Shown here: in pieces, positions 43,810 to 55,796 of the stretch
How the letters are laid out: each line of letters starts with the position of its first letter
Position numbering within the stretch: position 1 is the first letter of the stretch
Assembly (NCBI RefSeq): GCF_036099295.1
Contig: NZ_CP107976.1
Span: forward strand, 1,674,001 to 1,738,000
Length of the DNA: 64,000 nt
Reading direction: 5' to 3'
DNA from: Streptomyces sp. NBC_00358
GTDB taxonomy: Bacteria; Actinomycetota; Actinomycetes; Streptomycetales; Streptomycetaceae
Notes under the pieces: generated by a model
Told to the model about the DNA's origin: nothing
What the model saw: the letters and a program-made list of their open reading frames with translations, nothing else
Database searches by the model: none
Made by a program: the position numbers and the translations under genes

Positions 43810-45210
43810 TCAGCGGTTGGCCACCGCCTGCTTGACCAGTGTCCTCCCGAAGTCCCACATCAGTCCGCCGCCGCCGTGCGCGTCCTCCATCACCGCGGTG
43901 AACGCCTCCACGAACCGGTCGACGTCCTGCTCGTCGACGACCAGCGGCGGGATCAGCTTGATCACCTCCAGGTGGTCGCCGGAGACCTGGGTGAGGATGC
44001 GGTGCCGCTGGAGCAGCGGGACGACGACCATCTGCGCGAACAGACCCTTGCGCGCGGCCTGCAGCATGGTCCAGCGACTGCGCAGTTTGAGCGACGTGGG
44101 CCGGCCGAACTCGATGCCGATCATCAGACCCCGGCCACGTACGTCGCTGAGCAGCTCGTACCGGTCGACCAGGGCCGCCAGCCGGGACTTGAGCCGTTCC
44201 CCGGTGATCCGCGCGTTGGCGACGATCTGCTCGTTCTCCATCACGGAGAGCACCGCGAGCCCCGCCGCCATGGCCTGGGCGTTGGACCCGAAGCTCGCCG
44301 AGTGCACGAGGACCCGGTCCATGGAGGAGTAGACCTTCTTGAAGATCCAGTCCTTGCCGAGCGTCGCGCCGACCGGTACATAGCCGCCGGAGAGCGCCTT
44401 GGCCACGCACACCAGGTCCGGTTCGACGCCTTCCTCGTGCTGGTAGGCGTAGAAGTCGCCGGTGCGGCCGAGGCCGGTCTGCACCTCGTCGGCGATGAGC
44501 AGGGCCTTGTGCTTGTGCAGCAATTCCTGGGCGGCGCGCAGATATCCGGGCGGGGACTCCTGGACGCCCTTGCCCTGGATCGGCTCCACGATCAGCGCGG
44601 CGACGTCACCCTTCTTCAACTCCCGTGCCAGGGCGTCGAGATCGCCGAGCGGGACGGCGGTGTCGGGCAGCAGTGGCGTGAAGCCGTCACGGAAGCCGTC
44701 CTCGCCGTTCACGGACAGGGATCCGGTGGTCAGGCCGTGGAAAGCGTGCGAGCAGTACAGGATCCGCGGTCGGCCGGTGGCGTACCGGGCGAACTTCAGC
44801 GCGGTCTCGACCGCCTCCGTGCCGCTGTTGCCGAAGAACACCCGGTCCAGGTGCGGGGAGTGGGTGAGCAGTCGCTCCGCGAGCAGGCCCGGCAGGGGCT
44901 GGCAGTCGAAGCGGGTGAGGTCGGCGAGCGAGGCGTCGAGGACGTCGTGCAGCGCGCGCCGGACGACGGGGTGGTGGCGGCCGAGGCCCATCACCCCGAA
45001 CCCGGCGAGCATGTCCAGGTAGTCGTTGCCGTCGGCGTCCCAGAAGTGCGCGCCCTCGGCCCGCTCGTACACCTTGTCGAAGCCGATGGTGTGCAGCATG
45101 CGCGGGAGTTGGTGGTTCAGGTACTTCGTGTGCAGCTCGTAGCGCTCGGCTCCGCGCTCGGCGAGGAGCGCGCCGAGGTCGAACTCCCCCTTCTGGGCAG
45201 GGTCGGTCAT
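43810..45210 (-). CDS. hpnO: Hopanoid-operon class-III aminotransferase (HpnO-like)
   Basis: The 466-residue PLP aminotransferase has [42 protein letters not shown] and the PLP-lysine region [14 protein letters not shown]. As the last gene of the hopanoid operon it should convert the side-chain aldehyde of ribosylhopane to aminobacteriohopanetriol. ATG overlaps the dxs stop. Ornithine-type aminotransferases are similar in sequence, so the assignment leans on context. Confidence 0.9.
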   Translation of the reverse strand: MTDPAQKGEFDLGALLAERGAERYELHTKYLNHQLPRMLHTIGFDKVYERAEGAHFWDADGNDYLDMLAGFGVMGLGRHHPVVRRALHDVLDASLADLTRFDCQPLPGLLAERLLTHSPHLDRVFFGNSGTEAVETALKFARYATGRPRILYCSHAFHGLTTGSLSVNGEDGFRDGFTPLLPDTAVPLGDLDALARELKKGDVAALIVEPIQGKGVQESPPGYLRAAQELLHKHKALLIADEVQTGLGRTGDFYAYQHEEGVEPDLVCVAKALSGGYVPVGATLGKDWIFKKVYSSMDRVLVHSASFGSNAQAMAAGLAVLSVMENEQIVANARITGERLKSRLAALVDRYELLSDVRGRGLMIGIEFGRPTSLKLRSRWTMLQAARKGLFAQMVVVPLLQRHRILTQVSGDHLEVIKLIPPLVVDEQDVDRFVEAFTAVMEDAHGGGGLMWDFGRTLVKQAVANR

Positions 45211-47159
45211 TCCTGTTTCTCCTTGGACAACTCGTGCTCGGCCGGCTGGTCGGCGGCCGTCGTCGGCTCGTACGCGGCCTTGGAGCGCTCGTCCCTGATC
45301 GCCAGGCCCGCGCTGATCCGTCCGGCGATCTCGACCGGTGTGAGCCCGATGTCGGCCAGCACCTCGGCCCGCTTGGCGTGTGCGAGGAACTGCTCCGGGA
45401 TGCCGAATCTCCGTACTGGCACGTCGACTTCGGCGTCCGCGAGGGCGAGCGCGACCGCCGCGCCGACGCCCGAGGCCCGGCTGTTGTCCTCGACGACGGC
45501 GACGAGCCGGTGTTCGGCGGCGAGGTGGGGCAGCGCCGGGTCGACGGGCTTGACCCAGCGGGGGTCGACGACCGTGCAGCCGATGCCCCGGGCCTCCAGG
45601 AGGTCGGCGGTCTGGAGGCAGACCGGCGCCATGACGCCCACCGCGACGAGCAGCACCTCGGGGCGCTCGCCCCGGTGCAGGACGTCGAGCCCGCCCACGT
45701 GGTCCACCGCGGGGATCGCCGGACCGACCGACTCCTTGGGGAAGCGGATCAGGGTCGGCGCGTCGTCGACGGCGACCGCCTCCCGCAACTGTGCCCGCAA
45801 CTGGTCGGCGTCGCGGGGCGCGGCGATCCTGAGGCCGGGCACGACCTGGAGGATCGACATGTCCCACATGCCGTTGTGCGAGGCGCCGTCGACGCCGGTG
45901 ACCCCGGCCCGGTCGAGGACGAAGGTCACCCCGCAGCGGTGCAGCGCGACATCCATGAGCAGTTGGTCGAAGGCCCGGTTGAGGAAGGTCGCGTACACGG
46001 CGACGACGGGATGCAGACCGCCGGTGGCGAGTCCGGCCGCTGACACGGTGGCGTGCTGCTCGGCGATGCCGACGTCCCACACCCGGTCGGGGAACCGCTC
46101 GGCGAACTTCCCGAGTCCGACCGGATGCAGCATGGCCGCCGTGATGGCCACGACGTCCGCGCGTTCCTCGCCGATCCTGACGATCTCCTCACCGAACACG
46201 GAGGTCCAGGAAGGGCCGTTGGACGGCGCGAGGGGCTCGCAGGTGAGCGGGTCCATCACGCCGACCGTGTGGAAGTGGTCCTCCTCGTGCGCGAGCGCGG
46301 GTTCGTAGCCGCGTCCCTTCTCCGTCAGACAGTGGATGAGCACGGGTCCGTGGAAGCGTTTGGCCCGGCGCAGCGCGGACTCCACGGCCCCCACGTCGTG
46401 ACCGTCGATCGGGCCGACGTACTTGAGCCCCAGGTCCTCGAACATGCCCTGCGGCGCGAACGCGTCCTTGAAGCCCTTCTTCGCGCCGTGCAGCGACTCG
46501 TAGATCGTGTTGCCGACGAGGGGGGTGCGCAGCAGGACGCTCTTGCCCCAGGCGAGGACCTGTTCGTAGCTGTCGGTGGTGCGCAGGGTGGCCAGGTGGT
46601 TCGCGAGGCCGCCGATGGTCGGCGCGTACGAACGCTCGTTGTCGTTGACGACGATGATCAGCGGCCGGTCCTTCGCGGCGGCGATGTTGTTCAGCGCCTC
46701 CCACGCCATGCCGCCGGTCAGCGCGCCGTCGCCGATGACCGCGACGACATGGCCCTTCTCGCCCTGCACCTGGCGGGCCTTGGCGAGCCCGTCCGCCCAG
46801 CCGAGCGCCGTGGAGGCGTGGCTGTTCTCGATGACGTCGTGCTCGGACTCCTCGCGCGAGGGATAGCCCGACAGTCCGCCCTTGCCCCGCAGCTTGGAAA
46901 AGTCCTGACGTCCCGTCAGCAGCTTGTGTACGTAGCTCTGATGGCCGGTGTCCCACAGGATGCGGTCGACGGGTGACTCGAAGACCCGGTGGAGGGCGAT
47001 GGACAGTTCCACCACTCCCAGGTTGGGTCCGAGGTGACCGCCGGTCCTGGCGACCGCGTGCACCAGGAACTCCCTCACCTCTTCGGCCAGTTCACCGATT
47101 TCCGCCTCGGACAGCGCCTTCAGGTCGCGTGGTCCCCGGATGTTCTCCAGAATCGTCAC
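45207..47159 (-). CDS. dxs: 1-deoxy-D-xylulose-5-phosphate synthase
   Basis: The 650-residue ThDP enzyme makes the first MEP-pathway intermediate from pyruvate and glyceraldehyde 3-phosphate. It has [12 protein letters not shown], the ThDP motif [16 protein letters not shown], and the pyrimidine domain ([15 protein letters not shown] [16 protein letters not shown]). GTG start with GAGAGGGGG upstream. A dxs copy inside the hopanoid operon raises precursor supply during hopanoid production; it is probably a second, pathway-specific copy. Confidence 0.96.
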   Translation of the reverse strand: MTILENIRGPRDLKALSEAEIGELAEEVREFLVHAVARTGGHLGPNLGVVELSIALHRVFESPVDRILWDTGHQSYVHKLLTGRQDFSKLRGKGGLSGYPSREESEHDVIENSHASTALGWADGLAKARQVQGEKGHVVAVIGDGALTGGMAWEALNNIAAAKDRPLIIVVNDNERSYAPTIGGLANHLATLRTTDSYEQVLAWGKSVLLRTPLVGNTIYESLHGAKKGFKDAFAPQGMFEDLGLKYVGPIDGHDVGAVESALRRAKRFHGPVLIHCLTEKGRGYEPALAHEEDHFHTVGVMDPLTCEPLAPSNGPSWTSVFGEEIVRIGEERADVVAITAAMLHPVGLGKFAERFPDRVWDVGIAEQHATVSAAGLATGGLHPVVAVYATFLNRAFDQLLMDVALHRCGVTFVLDRAGVTGVDGASHNGMWDMSILQVVPGLRIAAPRDADQLRAQLREAVAVDDAPTLIRFPKESVGPAIPAVDHVGGLDVLHRGERPEVLLVAVGVMAPVCLQTADLLEARGIGCTVVDPRWVKPVDPALPHLAAEHRLVAVVEDNSRASGVGAAVALALADAEVDVPVRRFGIPEQFLAHAKRAEVLADIGLTPVEIAGRISAGLAIRDERSKAAYEPTTAADQPAEHELSKEKQE

Positions 47160-47186
47160 GTCGGGCCCCCTCTCGGTCCGTGCTGA

Positions 47187-48344
<1,158 letters not shown>

Positions 48345-48348
48345 GAGG

Positions 48349-49371
48349 TCACCCGCGGCTTTCCGTGAAGGTCTCACGGGCCGCCCGGATCGACTCCTTG
48401 AGGGATCCCATGGTGGCGAGGACCGCCGTCGGCTCGTAGCCGCAGTGCGCCATGCAGTTGGCGCACCGGTCGTCCTTGCCGCGGCCGTAGGAGTCCCAGT
48501 CGGTCTCCTCCAGGAGCTGCTTGTACGTCTGCACGTACCCGTCGCTCATCAGATAGCAGGGCTTCTGCCAGCCGAAGAGCGAGTAGCTGGGGATCGCCCA
48601 CGCGGTGCACGGGAAGTCGACCTTGCCCTCCAGGAAGTCCAGGAAGAGCGGGCTCTGGTTGAGCCGCCAGCGGCGCCTGTTGCCGCCAGCGAAGGCCTTC
48701 TTGAACAGTTCCCGGGTCTGCTGGACGCCGAGGAAGTGCTCCTGGTCGGGGGCCTTCTCGTAGGCGTAGGCGGGCGAGAGCATCATCTCGTCGACCTTCA
48801 GGTCGTCGTTGAGGTAGTTGAGCACCTCGATGATGGTCTGCGGGGTGTCGGTGTTGAAGAAGGTCGAGTTGGTGGTGACGCGGAAGCCGCGCCGCTTGGC
48901 CTCCTTGATGGCCTCGACGGCCTCGTCGAAGACGCCTTCCTTGGCGACGGACTCGTCGTGCCGCTCGCGCAGCCCGTCGATGTGCACGGCCCAGGCGAAG
49001 TACGGCGAGGGCTTGAACTTGTCCATCTTCTTGCGCATCAGCATCGCGTTGGTGCAGAGGAAGACGAACTTCTTCTTGGCCACCAACTGCCGGACGATCT
49101 CGTCGATCTGAGGGTGCATCAGCGGCTCGCCGCCGGCGATGGACACCATCGGCGCGCCGGATTCGAGGACCGCGCCGACGGCCTGGGCGACCGGCATGCG
49201 CTGCTTGAGCACACCGGCGGGGTGCTGGATCTTGCCGCAGCCCTCGCACGCGAGGTTGCACGCGAAGAGCGGTTCCAACTCGACGAGCAGGGCGAACTTG
49301 TCCCGCTTCCTGAGCTTCTGTTCAAACAGGTATGCAGCGACCTTCATGGACTGCCGAAGCGGCATGGCCAT
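48349..49371 (-). CDS. hpnH: Adenosyl-hopene transferase, radical SAM (HpnH)
   Basis: The 340-residue radical SAM protein has the cluster motif CNLACEGCG (CxxxCxxC), the [13 protein letters not shown] segment and a C-terminal DUF3463-type region with [11 protein letters not shown] cysteines. HpnH joins 5'-deoxyadenosyl to diploptene to give adenosylhopane. ATG at 49371 has GGAGGTG upstream. It lies between hpnG and ispG. Confidence 0.96.
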   Translation of the reverse strand: MAMPLRQSMKVAAYLFEQKLRKRDKFALLVELEPLFACNLACEGCGKIQHPAGVLKQRMPVAQAVGAVLESGAPMVSIAGGEPLMHPQIDEIVRQLVAKKKFVFLCTNAMLMRKKMDKFKPSPYFAWAVHIDGLRERHDESVAKEGVFDEAVEAIKEAKRRGFRVTTNSTFFNTDTPQTIIEVLNYLNDDLKVDEMMLSPAYAYEKAPDQEHFLGVQQTRELFKKAFAGGNRRRWRLNQSPLFLDFLEGKVDFPCTAWAIPSYSLFGWQKPCYLMSDGYVQTYKQLLEETDWDSYGRGKDDRCANCMAHCGYEPTAVLATMGSLKESIRAARETFTESRG

Positions 49372-49376
49372 ACGGC

Positions 49377-50018
49377 TCACCTCCGAGGGAGCGACAAAGA
49401 ACGGTGCCATTCGAAAAAAGCGGGAAGCACGGCACGAAGAACGCGGAAAGCTGATATTCCACCGCGGAACGTGCCGATTCGGACCAGTTCATGTTCTGGA
49501 GCATCCACGACCACCCGTACGGCCGCAACGGGACGGATGCCCGAGCGGACCGCGCCGAGCAGGGTGGCCGCGGACTCCATGTCGACGGCGATGGCCCCGG
49601 TCGCGAGCAGACCGGAACGCTCGTGACCGCGGACGACGTGATCGGAGCCGGTCAGCGGCCCCGTGTGGACGGTGCGGCCGGGCACGGCGCGCGCCAGTTC
49701 CTTGACCAGGAGATCGGTGCCCACACACGGCGTGGTGCCGCCCGGGTCCCGGGTCTCCTCGGCGACGACCAGGTCACCTGGGTGCATGCCCGGGGCGAGC
49801 CCCGCGCAGAAGCCGGTGGCCAGCACGGCCGCCGTGGACAGCGCCGGGTCGGCGAGCACCCGGGTGACCGACCGGTCGGCGGCCTTGGGTCCCATGCCGG
49901 TCCGCAGCACGGTGACCGGCCCGCCGGCGCCGCTCCGGTCACCGCTGCGCAGGGCGAGGTGCTCGATGCCGAGCGCGCAGGCGATCAGCAGCGGGTCCGG
50001 TGCGGGCCGCCCGTCCAT
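49377..50018 (-). CDS. hpnG: Hopanoid-associated nucleoside phosphorylase (HpnG)
   Basis: The 213-residue protein of the purine-nucleoside phosphorylase/MTA-nucleosidase fold has VLATGFCAGLAPGMHPGDLV and VDMESAATLLGA. HpnG removes adenine from adenosylhopane to give ribosylhopane (1-phosphate). The ATG shares one base with the shc stop (TGATG). Five bases separate its stop from the hpnH start. Confidence 0.93.
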   Translation of the reverse strand: MDGRPAPDPLLIACALGIEHLALRSGDRSGAGGPVTVLRTGMGPKAADRSVTRVLADPALSTAAVLATGFCAGLAPGMHPGDLVVAEETRDPGGTTPCVGTDLLVKELARAVPGRTVHTGPLTGSDHVVRGHERSGLLATGAIAVDMESAATLLGAVRSGIRPVAAVRVVVDAPEHELVRIGTFRGGISAFRVLRAVLPAFFEWHRSLSLPRR

Positions 50019-52021
50019 CAGCCCCCCTCGGCCGCGGAGAAGGGCTCTCCGTGGACGTAACGGCCGAGCGCGGTGAGCGGGAAGACCTGGCGGTAGAGGT
50101 GGTAGTTGATCGAGAAGTCCCACGGGAAACCGGTCCCCGTGAAGTACGGCTCGTCCCAGGAGCCGTCGGCGAGCTGGGTCTCCGCGAGCCAGACCACCCC
50201 GCGTTCCACGGCCTTGGAGTCGCTCTCCCCCGCGGCCAGCAGGGCGAGCAGCGCCCAGCCGGTCTGCGAGGCGGTCGAGGGGCCGCGGCCGCTCCATCCG
50301 GCGCTGTCGTCGTAGGAGCGCATGTCCTCGCCCCAGCCGCCGTCGTCGTTCTGCACGGCCTCCAGCCAGGCCACGGCCCGCCGGATCGCGGGGTGCGAGC
50401 CGGGCAGCCCCGCGGCGGCGAGCGCCGGGACCACCGACCCTGTTCCGTAGACGTAGTTGACGCCCCAGCGCCCGAACCAGGAGCCGTTCGGCTCCTGATG
50501 GGTGAGCAGCCACTCGATGCCCCGGCGGGTACGGGGGTCGTGGGCGAGCCCCTCGAACGCCAGCATCTCCACCACATGCGCGGTGACGTCCGCGGAGGGC
50601 GGGTCGATCACCTCCCCGAAGTCGCAGAACGGGAGCCGGTTGGGGAAGGCGCTGGTGTTGTCGACGTCGAACGCGCCCCAGCCGCCGTCCTTGGACTGCA
50701 TGCCGAGATTCCAGCGGACCCCGCGTCCGATGGCGTTCTCGACGCGGTCCCTGTCGTGGTGCCGGACGCGGCGCAGTGCGAGCACGACCTCGGCGGTGTC
50801 GTCGATGTCGGGGTAGTTGTCGTTGTGGAACTCGAACGCCCAGCCGCCGGGCGGGAGTTGGGGACGCTTGACCGACCAGTCACCGGGCCGGACGATCTCC
50901 TCCCCGAGCATCCAGTCCACGGCCTTGACGAGTTGCGGGTGGTCGGAGGGCACCCCGGCGTCGGCCAGTGCGATGGTCGCCAGACAGGTGTCCCACACCG
51001 GCGACTGGCAGGCCTCGATCATCCGGGCACCGTCGTCGCGCCACACGGCGAAACGGTTTAGCGAGGCCAGCCCCTCACGCATCACCGGATGTTCGAGGTC
51101 GTAGCCGAGCAGATGCAGGGCGATGACCGAGTAGACGGCGGGCGGCTGGATGCCTCCCCAGCAACCGTCGTTCTCCTGGCGCTCGATGATCCAGCGGGCC
51201 GCCGTGTTCATCGCAGCCCTGCGCAGTGCGCGCGGTGCGACCTTGCGGTACTGGTGCAGGGCCTTGTCCAGGCGCTGGAAGACGCCGTCCCAACTGGCCA
51301 CGCGGGCGAGCGGCTTGACCGGATTGGGAGTACGGGCGTCGGTGTGGAGTTCGTCCAGCGGGAACGGCGCGGGCCGCACCGGACGCTTGGCCGACACGAT
51401 GGTGAGCGGCACGATCGTCTGCCGCGCCCAGCAGCCGAAGTCGTAGATGTTGAGCGGCATCCACTTGGGGAAGTAGATGAGTTCCGGCGGGAGTTCGGGC
51501 AGGTCGTCCCACTTCCACCAGCCGAAGAGGGCGAGCCAGATCCGGGTGAAGACGCGGGCCGCGGCGATGCCGCCGCGCTCGCGGATCCACGCGGACGCCT
51601 TCGCCATGTGCGCCTCGTCCGGGGCGTCCCCGGCCAGCCGCAGGGCGACGTACGCCTCGATGGTGGTGGAGATCTCGCCCGGACCGCCGAAGAAGGAGGC
51701 CCAGGTGCCGTCCTCGCGCTGCTCGCCGCGGATGAACAGCGCGGCGCCGCGGGTGGTCGGCTCGTCGCGGATGCCCAGGAACTGACGGAGAAGCAGGTCC
51801 TCGGCGTCCATGGTGACGTTCGTCTCGAGGTCGCCCTTCCACCAGCCCTGGGCGTCCTGCCGCGCGAGCAGGAAGTCCGTGGCGCGCTCCATGGCGCGCG
51901 TGGCGGCGTCTCGGGTCTCGACCGTCCCGGCCGCCTCGGGAGTGGTCTGATGCTGGGTTTCGCTGGCCGAGGCAGCGCGGGGCGGCAGGGCCCCGGTGCT
52001 TCCGTCGGTCGTCGCTGTCAT
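50018..52021 (-). CDS. shc: Squalene-hopene cyclase
   Basis: The 667-residue class-II triterpene cyclase has the protonating motif DIDDTAEV (DxDD) at about residue 410 and several QW repeats, for example QENDGCWGGIQP, QSKDGGWGAFDV, QNDDGGWGEDMRS and QLADGSWDE. It cyclises squalene to hopene/hopanol. AGGGGAAG precedes the ATG. The N-terminus has a low-complexity extension of about 30 residues. Confidence 0.97.
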   Translation of the reverse strand: MTATTDGSTGALPPRAASASETQHQTTPEAAGTVETRDAATRAMERATDFLLARQDAQGWWKGDLETNVTMDAEDLLLRQFLGIRDEPTTRGAALFIRGEQREDGTWASFFGGPGEISTTIEAYVALRLAGDAPDEAHMAKASAWIRERGGIAAARVFTRIWLALFGWWKWDDLPELPPELIYFPKWMPLNIYDFGCWARQTIVPLTIVSAKRPVRPAPFPLDELHTDARTPNPVKPLARVASWDGVFQRLDKALHQYRKVAPRALRRAAMNTAARWIIERQENDGCWGGIQPPAVYSVIALHLLGYDLEHPVMREGLASLNRFAVWRDDGARMIEACQSPVWDTCLATIALADAGVPSDHPQLVKAVDWMLGEEIVRPGDWSVKRPQLPPGGWAFEFHNDNYPDIDDTAEVVLALRRVRHHDRDRVENAIGRGVRWNLGMQSKDGGWGAFDVDNTSAFPNRLPFCDFGEVIDPPSADVTAHVVEMLAFEGLAHDPRTRRGIEWLLTHQEPNGSWFGRWGVNYVYGTGSVVPALAAAGLPGSHPAIRRAVAWLEAVQNDDGGWGEDMRSYDDSAGWSGRGPSTASQTGWALLALLAAGESDSKAVERGVVWLAETQLADGSWDEPYFTGTGFPWDFSINYHLYRQVFPLTALGRYVHGEPFSAAEGG

Positions 52022-52175
52022 GGCTTCCCCTTCGTGCAGTGGTGTGTCTCTGCTGTGGGTCCGCCGTCGGCCGGTGCGTTCGTTCGGATGGACATCCCCC
52101 CGCTCGAACGAGGTTCGAAGCTTGGGAAAGAAGCACCGGCCGGCGACTACGCGAGGTCTATTCGACCGATAACGA

Positions 52176-53306
52176 TCATCTCTTCCGTACGACTACGAAG
52201 TCGGCCAGCGCCACGAGCTGGGCGCGTACGTGCTCGGGCATCGGGACGGTGTCCAGGGCCTCGATGGCGATCGCGTGCTGGCGGCGCGCCTCCTGGGCGG
52301 TCCACTCCCGGCCGCCCGCCTCCTCGATGAGCGCGGCGCGCGCGGCGAACTCCTCCTCGGAGAAGTTCTCGAAGTCGCTGGCCTTGGCGTCCTCGGCGAG
52401 CAGGTCGCCGAGCCGCTCGGAGGCGGGACCGCCGGCGGCGAGGGCTGCCACCACCGGCAGGGACTTCTTGCGCTGGCGCAGATCGCTCCAGGTCTGCTTC
52501 CCGGTGGCCTCCGGGTCGCCCCAGATGCCGAGGAGGTCGTCGACGGCCTGGAAGGCGAGGCCGAGGTGGTAGCCGTAGCGCTCCAGCGTGTCGGCGGTCA
52601 GATCGTCGGCGCCGCCGAGGACCGCTCCGATCGAGCAGGCGCAGGCGAGCAGGGCGCCGGTCTTGTTGCCCTCCATCTCCAGGCACTCCTCGACGCTGAC
52701 CCGGTCGCGGTGCTCGTAGGAGATGTCCTGGGCCTGGCCGTCGATGAGGGCCCGGGTGGCGGTCGTCAGACGCCGGGTGGCCCGGCCGGCCTCGACGGTG
52801 CCGAGTTCCAGGAGGACCTCGTTGGCCAGCGCGAACAGGGCGTCGCCGACCAGGATGGCCTGGGCGGGGCCGTGCACCTTCCAGACGGTGTCGCGGTGAC
52901 GGCGCTGTTCGTCGCCGTCCATCAGGTCGTCGTGCAGCAGCGAGAAGTTGTGCACCAGTTCGACCGCGACCGCGCCGGGGACGCCCACCTCGGGGGCGGC
53001 GCCGGCGGCCTGCGCGGAGAGCACGGCGAGCGCGGGGCGCACCGCCTTGCCGCCGTCGCCGTCCGCGGGGTTGCCCTCGGCGTCGATCCAGCCGAAGTGG
53101 TAGGCGGCCACGGTGTCCATGGGTGCCGCCAGACGGTCGACGGCCGCCTTGAGCACCGGTGTGGCCAGGGTCCGGCCGCGCTCCAGGAGCGCGGTCACGT
53201 CCACCGCGTCGGCAGCCGTTTCGGCCGGGGGCACAGTGGGCACAGTCTCTCCTCTTGTTGCGGTACCGGGGGTGCGGGGGCCTGCCAAGCTCCGGTCGAG
53301 CGTCAT
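52176..53306 (-). CDS. Polyprenyl diphosphate synthase (hopanoid operon)
   Basis: The 376-residue protein has the first Asp-rich motif LLHDDLMD and second motif AVDDLLGIWGDP, plus GKAVRPALA near residue 85. It condenses IPP with allylic diphosphates, most likely to farnesyl diphosphate feeding squalene formation. ATG overlaps the hpnE stop. The N-terminal ~40 residues are non-conserved. A 154-bp gap to shc may contain an internal promoter. Confidence 0.92.
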   Translation of the reverse strand: MTLDRSLAGPRTPGTATRGETVPTVPPAETAADAVDVTALLERGRTLATPVLKAAVDRLAAPMDTVAAYHFGWIDAEGNPADGDGGKAVRPALAVLSAQAAGAAPEVGVPGAVAVELVHNFSLLHDDLMDGDEQRRHRDTVWKVHGPAQAILVGDALFALANEVLLELGTVEAGRATRRLTTATRALIDGQAQDISYEHRDRVSVEECLEMEGNKTGALLACACSIGAVLGGADDLTADTLERYGYHLGLAFQAVDDLLGIWGDPEATGKQTWSDLRQRKKSLPVVAALAAGGPASERLGDLLAEDAKASDFENFSEEEFAARAALIEEAGGREWTAQEARRQHAIAIEALDTVPMPEHVRAQLVALADFVVVRKR

Positions 53307-54709
53307 GCCGCCTCCTCGAAGAGTCCGAGCAGGTGATCGCGGGGCCGGCCCAGGGCGTCCAGCGCGGCGTCCGCCGCACCGACTCCACTGCGAACCGCAC
53401 TCTCCATGGTCGCGGGCCACCCTGTGGCGGTCCACGCTCCGGCCACGTACAGGCCGGGGGCCTTGGTACGGGCACCGGGCCGCAGCCGCCCGACGCCCGG
53501 GGCGGGGGCGAACGTCGCGGTGCGCTCCCGGGTCACGAAGAAGTCCTTCACTCCGGCGCCGCGCGCACCGGGCAGCAGCCGTTCCAGTTCCGGCAGGTAC
53601 CGCTCGCGCAGCACGGCGACGGGCTCGTCGATCTCGTCCTGCGCCGCGGACTGCGACAGCGCCAGGTACTGCCCCTCCCGGAGCCCGGAGGCCTCGGTGC
53701 GGTCGAAGACCCACTGCACCGGGGAGCCGAGCGCCGCGAAGAAGGGCGCGGTCAGGACCTCGCGGTCGTAGACGACGTGGATGTTGAGGATCGGCGCGGT
53801 GCCGATCTCCAGGAGCCGCTCGGGGGCGTCGAGCGCCCCCTCCGGCAGCAGCTCGTGGGCCTCGCGCTGCGGTACGGCGAGCACGACGGTGTCGGCCTCG
53901 ATACGCTCGCCGGGAACCTGAACGCTCCAACGCCCGTTTCCGTAGGGGGAGACGGAGGTGACTCGTGTACGGATCTCGGTACGCACGCCCGCGGAGTCGA
54001 GCGCCTTGCGGGCGAGGGTGTCGTGCAGTTCGCCCAGCGGGACGCGCGCCCAGCCGATGTCGGCCGCGCCCGGGTCGGACAGCAGACCGGTCTTGAACAC
54101 CATCGCGGCGAGCCCGAGCGAGGAGTCCGCGGCCACCGCGTTGAGGGTGGCGACCCCCACGAGGTCCCACAGTGCTTCGACGGCGCGTTCCGACTGACCG
54201 TGCCCGGCGAGCCAGTCGCCGAAGTTCTGCGCGTCGAGTGCCGGATCGGTGAGATCCAGGCCCTTGAGCGCGAGCGCGGCACGGCCGACCCTGGCACGCT
54301 CGGCGAGCGACAGATGCTGATACGTCGCGAGGCTGCGCGCCAGATGCAGCGGTACGGGCAGAGCGCTGCGGCCGATTCTGCCGAGCCGTCTCCCCGGAGG
54401 TGCGTCCAGGTCGAGAACGGGCACGTCGAGACGATCCTGCACGGGTGCGAGCGACGTTCCGTCGACGCGGTCGAGGAACCAGCGGTAGGCGGTGCAGCAG
54501 CGCAGGAAGACATGCTGTCCGTTGTCCACGGTGAGCTCGCCGCGCCGGAAGGAGAACGCGAGTCCGCCGAGCCGGGGCCGGCCTTCGAGCAGCGTCACCC
54601 GCAGCCCGGCGTCGGCCAGCGCGAGCGCGGCGGTGATCCCGGCGAGCCCGCCGCCGATCACCACGGCGGTGGCCCGGCCGGAGTCGTCCGTGGACTCGGC
54701 CTCGCTCAT
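53303..54709 (-). CDS. hpnE: Squalene-forming FAD amine-oxidase-like desaturase (HpnE)
   Basis: The 468-residue flavoprotein has the N-terminal dinucleotide motif VVIGGGLAGITAALALADAG and a C-terminal GLYVAGAWTATGWPATMESA. In the HpnCDE route HpnE reduces hydroxysqualene to squalene. ATG at 54709 is chosen for GGAGGG six bases upstream; a GTG one codon earlier is possible. Confidence 0.95.
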   Translation of the reverse strand: MSEAESTDDSGRATAVVIGGGLAGITAALALADAGLRVTLLEGRPRLGGLAFSFRRGELTVDNGQHVFLRCCTAYRWFLDRVDGTSLAPVQDRLDVPVLDLDAPPGRRLGRIGRSALPVPLHLARSLATYQHLSLAERARVGRAALALKGLDLTDPALDAQNFGDWLAGHGQSERAVEALWDLVGVATLNAVAADSSLGLAAMVFKTGLLSDPGAADIGWARVPLGELHDTLARKALDSAGVRTEIRTRVTSVSPYGNGRWSVQVPGERIEADTVVLAVPQREAHELLPEGALDAPERLLEIGTAPILNIHVVYDREVLTAPFFAALGSPVQWVFDRTEASGLREGQYLALSQSAAQDEIDEPVAVLRERYLPELERLLPGARGAGVKDFFVTRERTATFAPAPGVGRLRPGARTKAPGLYVAGAWTATGWPATMESAVRSGVGAADAALDALGRPRDHLLGLFEEAA

Positions 54710-54845
54710 CACGCACCCTCCCCTACGGCCGCGCCATGATGGTTGAACGGTGCACGGCAGGCCGTCGCAGTCAGGGACGCCGCACGGCCCCGGAGGGTTG
54801 CGTGCCGCTTTTCGCCGCTGGAATCACCTTGGACCATTTTGTCCA

Positions 54846-55796
54846 TCAGGCGCGCCTCCGGACGGTACGGCGCGAGACGTGCCGGGCGTCGAGGCCGGAC
54901 AGGCCGCGCACGGCGACGTACGCCTTCTCGTGCCCCGGCAGCGAGACCCGGCCGCGCAGCACGGCCTCCGGCTCACGCTCGATGCGGTCGAGCAGGCGCC
55001 GGTAGATGCCAGCCATGGCCGCGACACAGGCGCCGCTGCGCCGGTCCAGCATGGGCAGGAGCCGGTAGCCCTCGGCGAAGAGGGCACGCGCCCGGCGCAC
55101 CTCGAAGTGCACGAGCCCCGCGAAGTCGGAGCCCGGCGGCGGAGTCGGGCCGCCGAACCCGGCCGAACAGCCGAACTTGGCCAGGTCGTCGGCCGGCAGA
55201 TAGGTGCGCCCGCCCGCGGCGTCCTCGCGGACGTCCCGCAGGATGTTGGTGAGCTGGAGTGCGAGCCCGAGCGTGTCCGCGTACTCCGGCGCGCGCTCGA
55301 CGCCACGCGCCCCCGGTTCGGTGCCGAAGACCCCGAGCGAGAGCCGCCCGATCGCCCCGGCCACGCACCGGCAGTAGACCTTCAGGTCGTCCCAGGTCTC
55401 GTACGTCTCACCGTGTACGTCCATCAGCACGCCGTCGATGAGCTCGTCCAGGCCCCCGAGGGGTACCGGGAAGTACGCGGCGGTGTGGCTGAGGGCGACC
55501 GCGACCGGGTCGGTGTCGTCCTCGGCGACGGCGCCCGCGCGGACGCGGGCGAGCAGCGCCCGGGTCTCCTCCAGGCGCACCGCCTTCACGTCCGGTGCCA
55601 GCGTGCCGTCGCCGATGTCGTCGACGCGCCGCGAGAACGCGTAGAGCGCCGACATCGCACGCCTCTTGGGCGTCGGCAGAAGCCTGATGCCGTACGCGAA
55701 ATTGCGCGCCTGCTGACCGGTCACCGCCTCGCAATAGCTGTACGCGGCGAGTACCGGTGCGGACACGTGCTGTTCCGACTCCACGGTCCGGATCAC
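54846..55796 (-). CDS. hpnD: Presqualene diphosphate synthase (HpnD)
   Basis: The 316-residue trans-isoprenyl synthase has SRRVDDIGDG (first Asp-rich motif) and LTNILRDVREDAAGGRTYLP (second). HpnD condenses two FPP to presqualene diphosphate. GTG overlaps the hpnC stop (GTGA). The basic Arg-rich C-terminus is unusual but short. The 136-base gap before hpnE shows no gene. Confidence 0.94.
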   Translation of the reverse strand: MIRTVESEQHVSAPVLAAYSYCEAVTGQQARNFAYGIRLLPTPKRRAMSALYAFSRRVDDIGDGTLAPDVKAVRLEETRALLARVRAGAVAEDDTDPVAVALSHTAAYFPVPLGGLDELIDGVLMDVHGETYETWDDLKVYCRCVAGAIGRLSLGVFGTEPGARGVERAPEYADTLGLALQLTNILRDVREDAAGGRTYLPADDLAKFGCSAGFGGPTPPPGSDFAGLVHFEVRRARALFAEGYRLLPMLDRRSGACVAAMAGIYRRLLDRIEREPEAVLRGRVSLPGHEKAYVAVRGLSGLDARHVSRRTVRRRA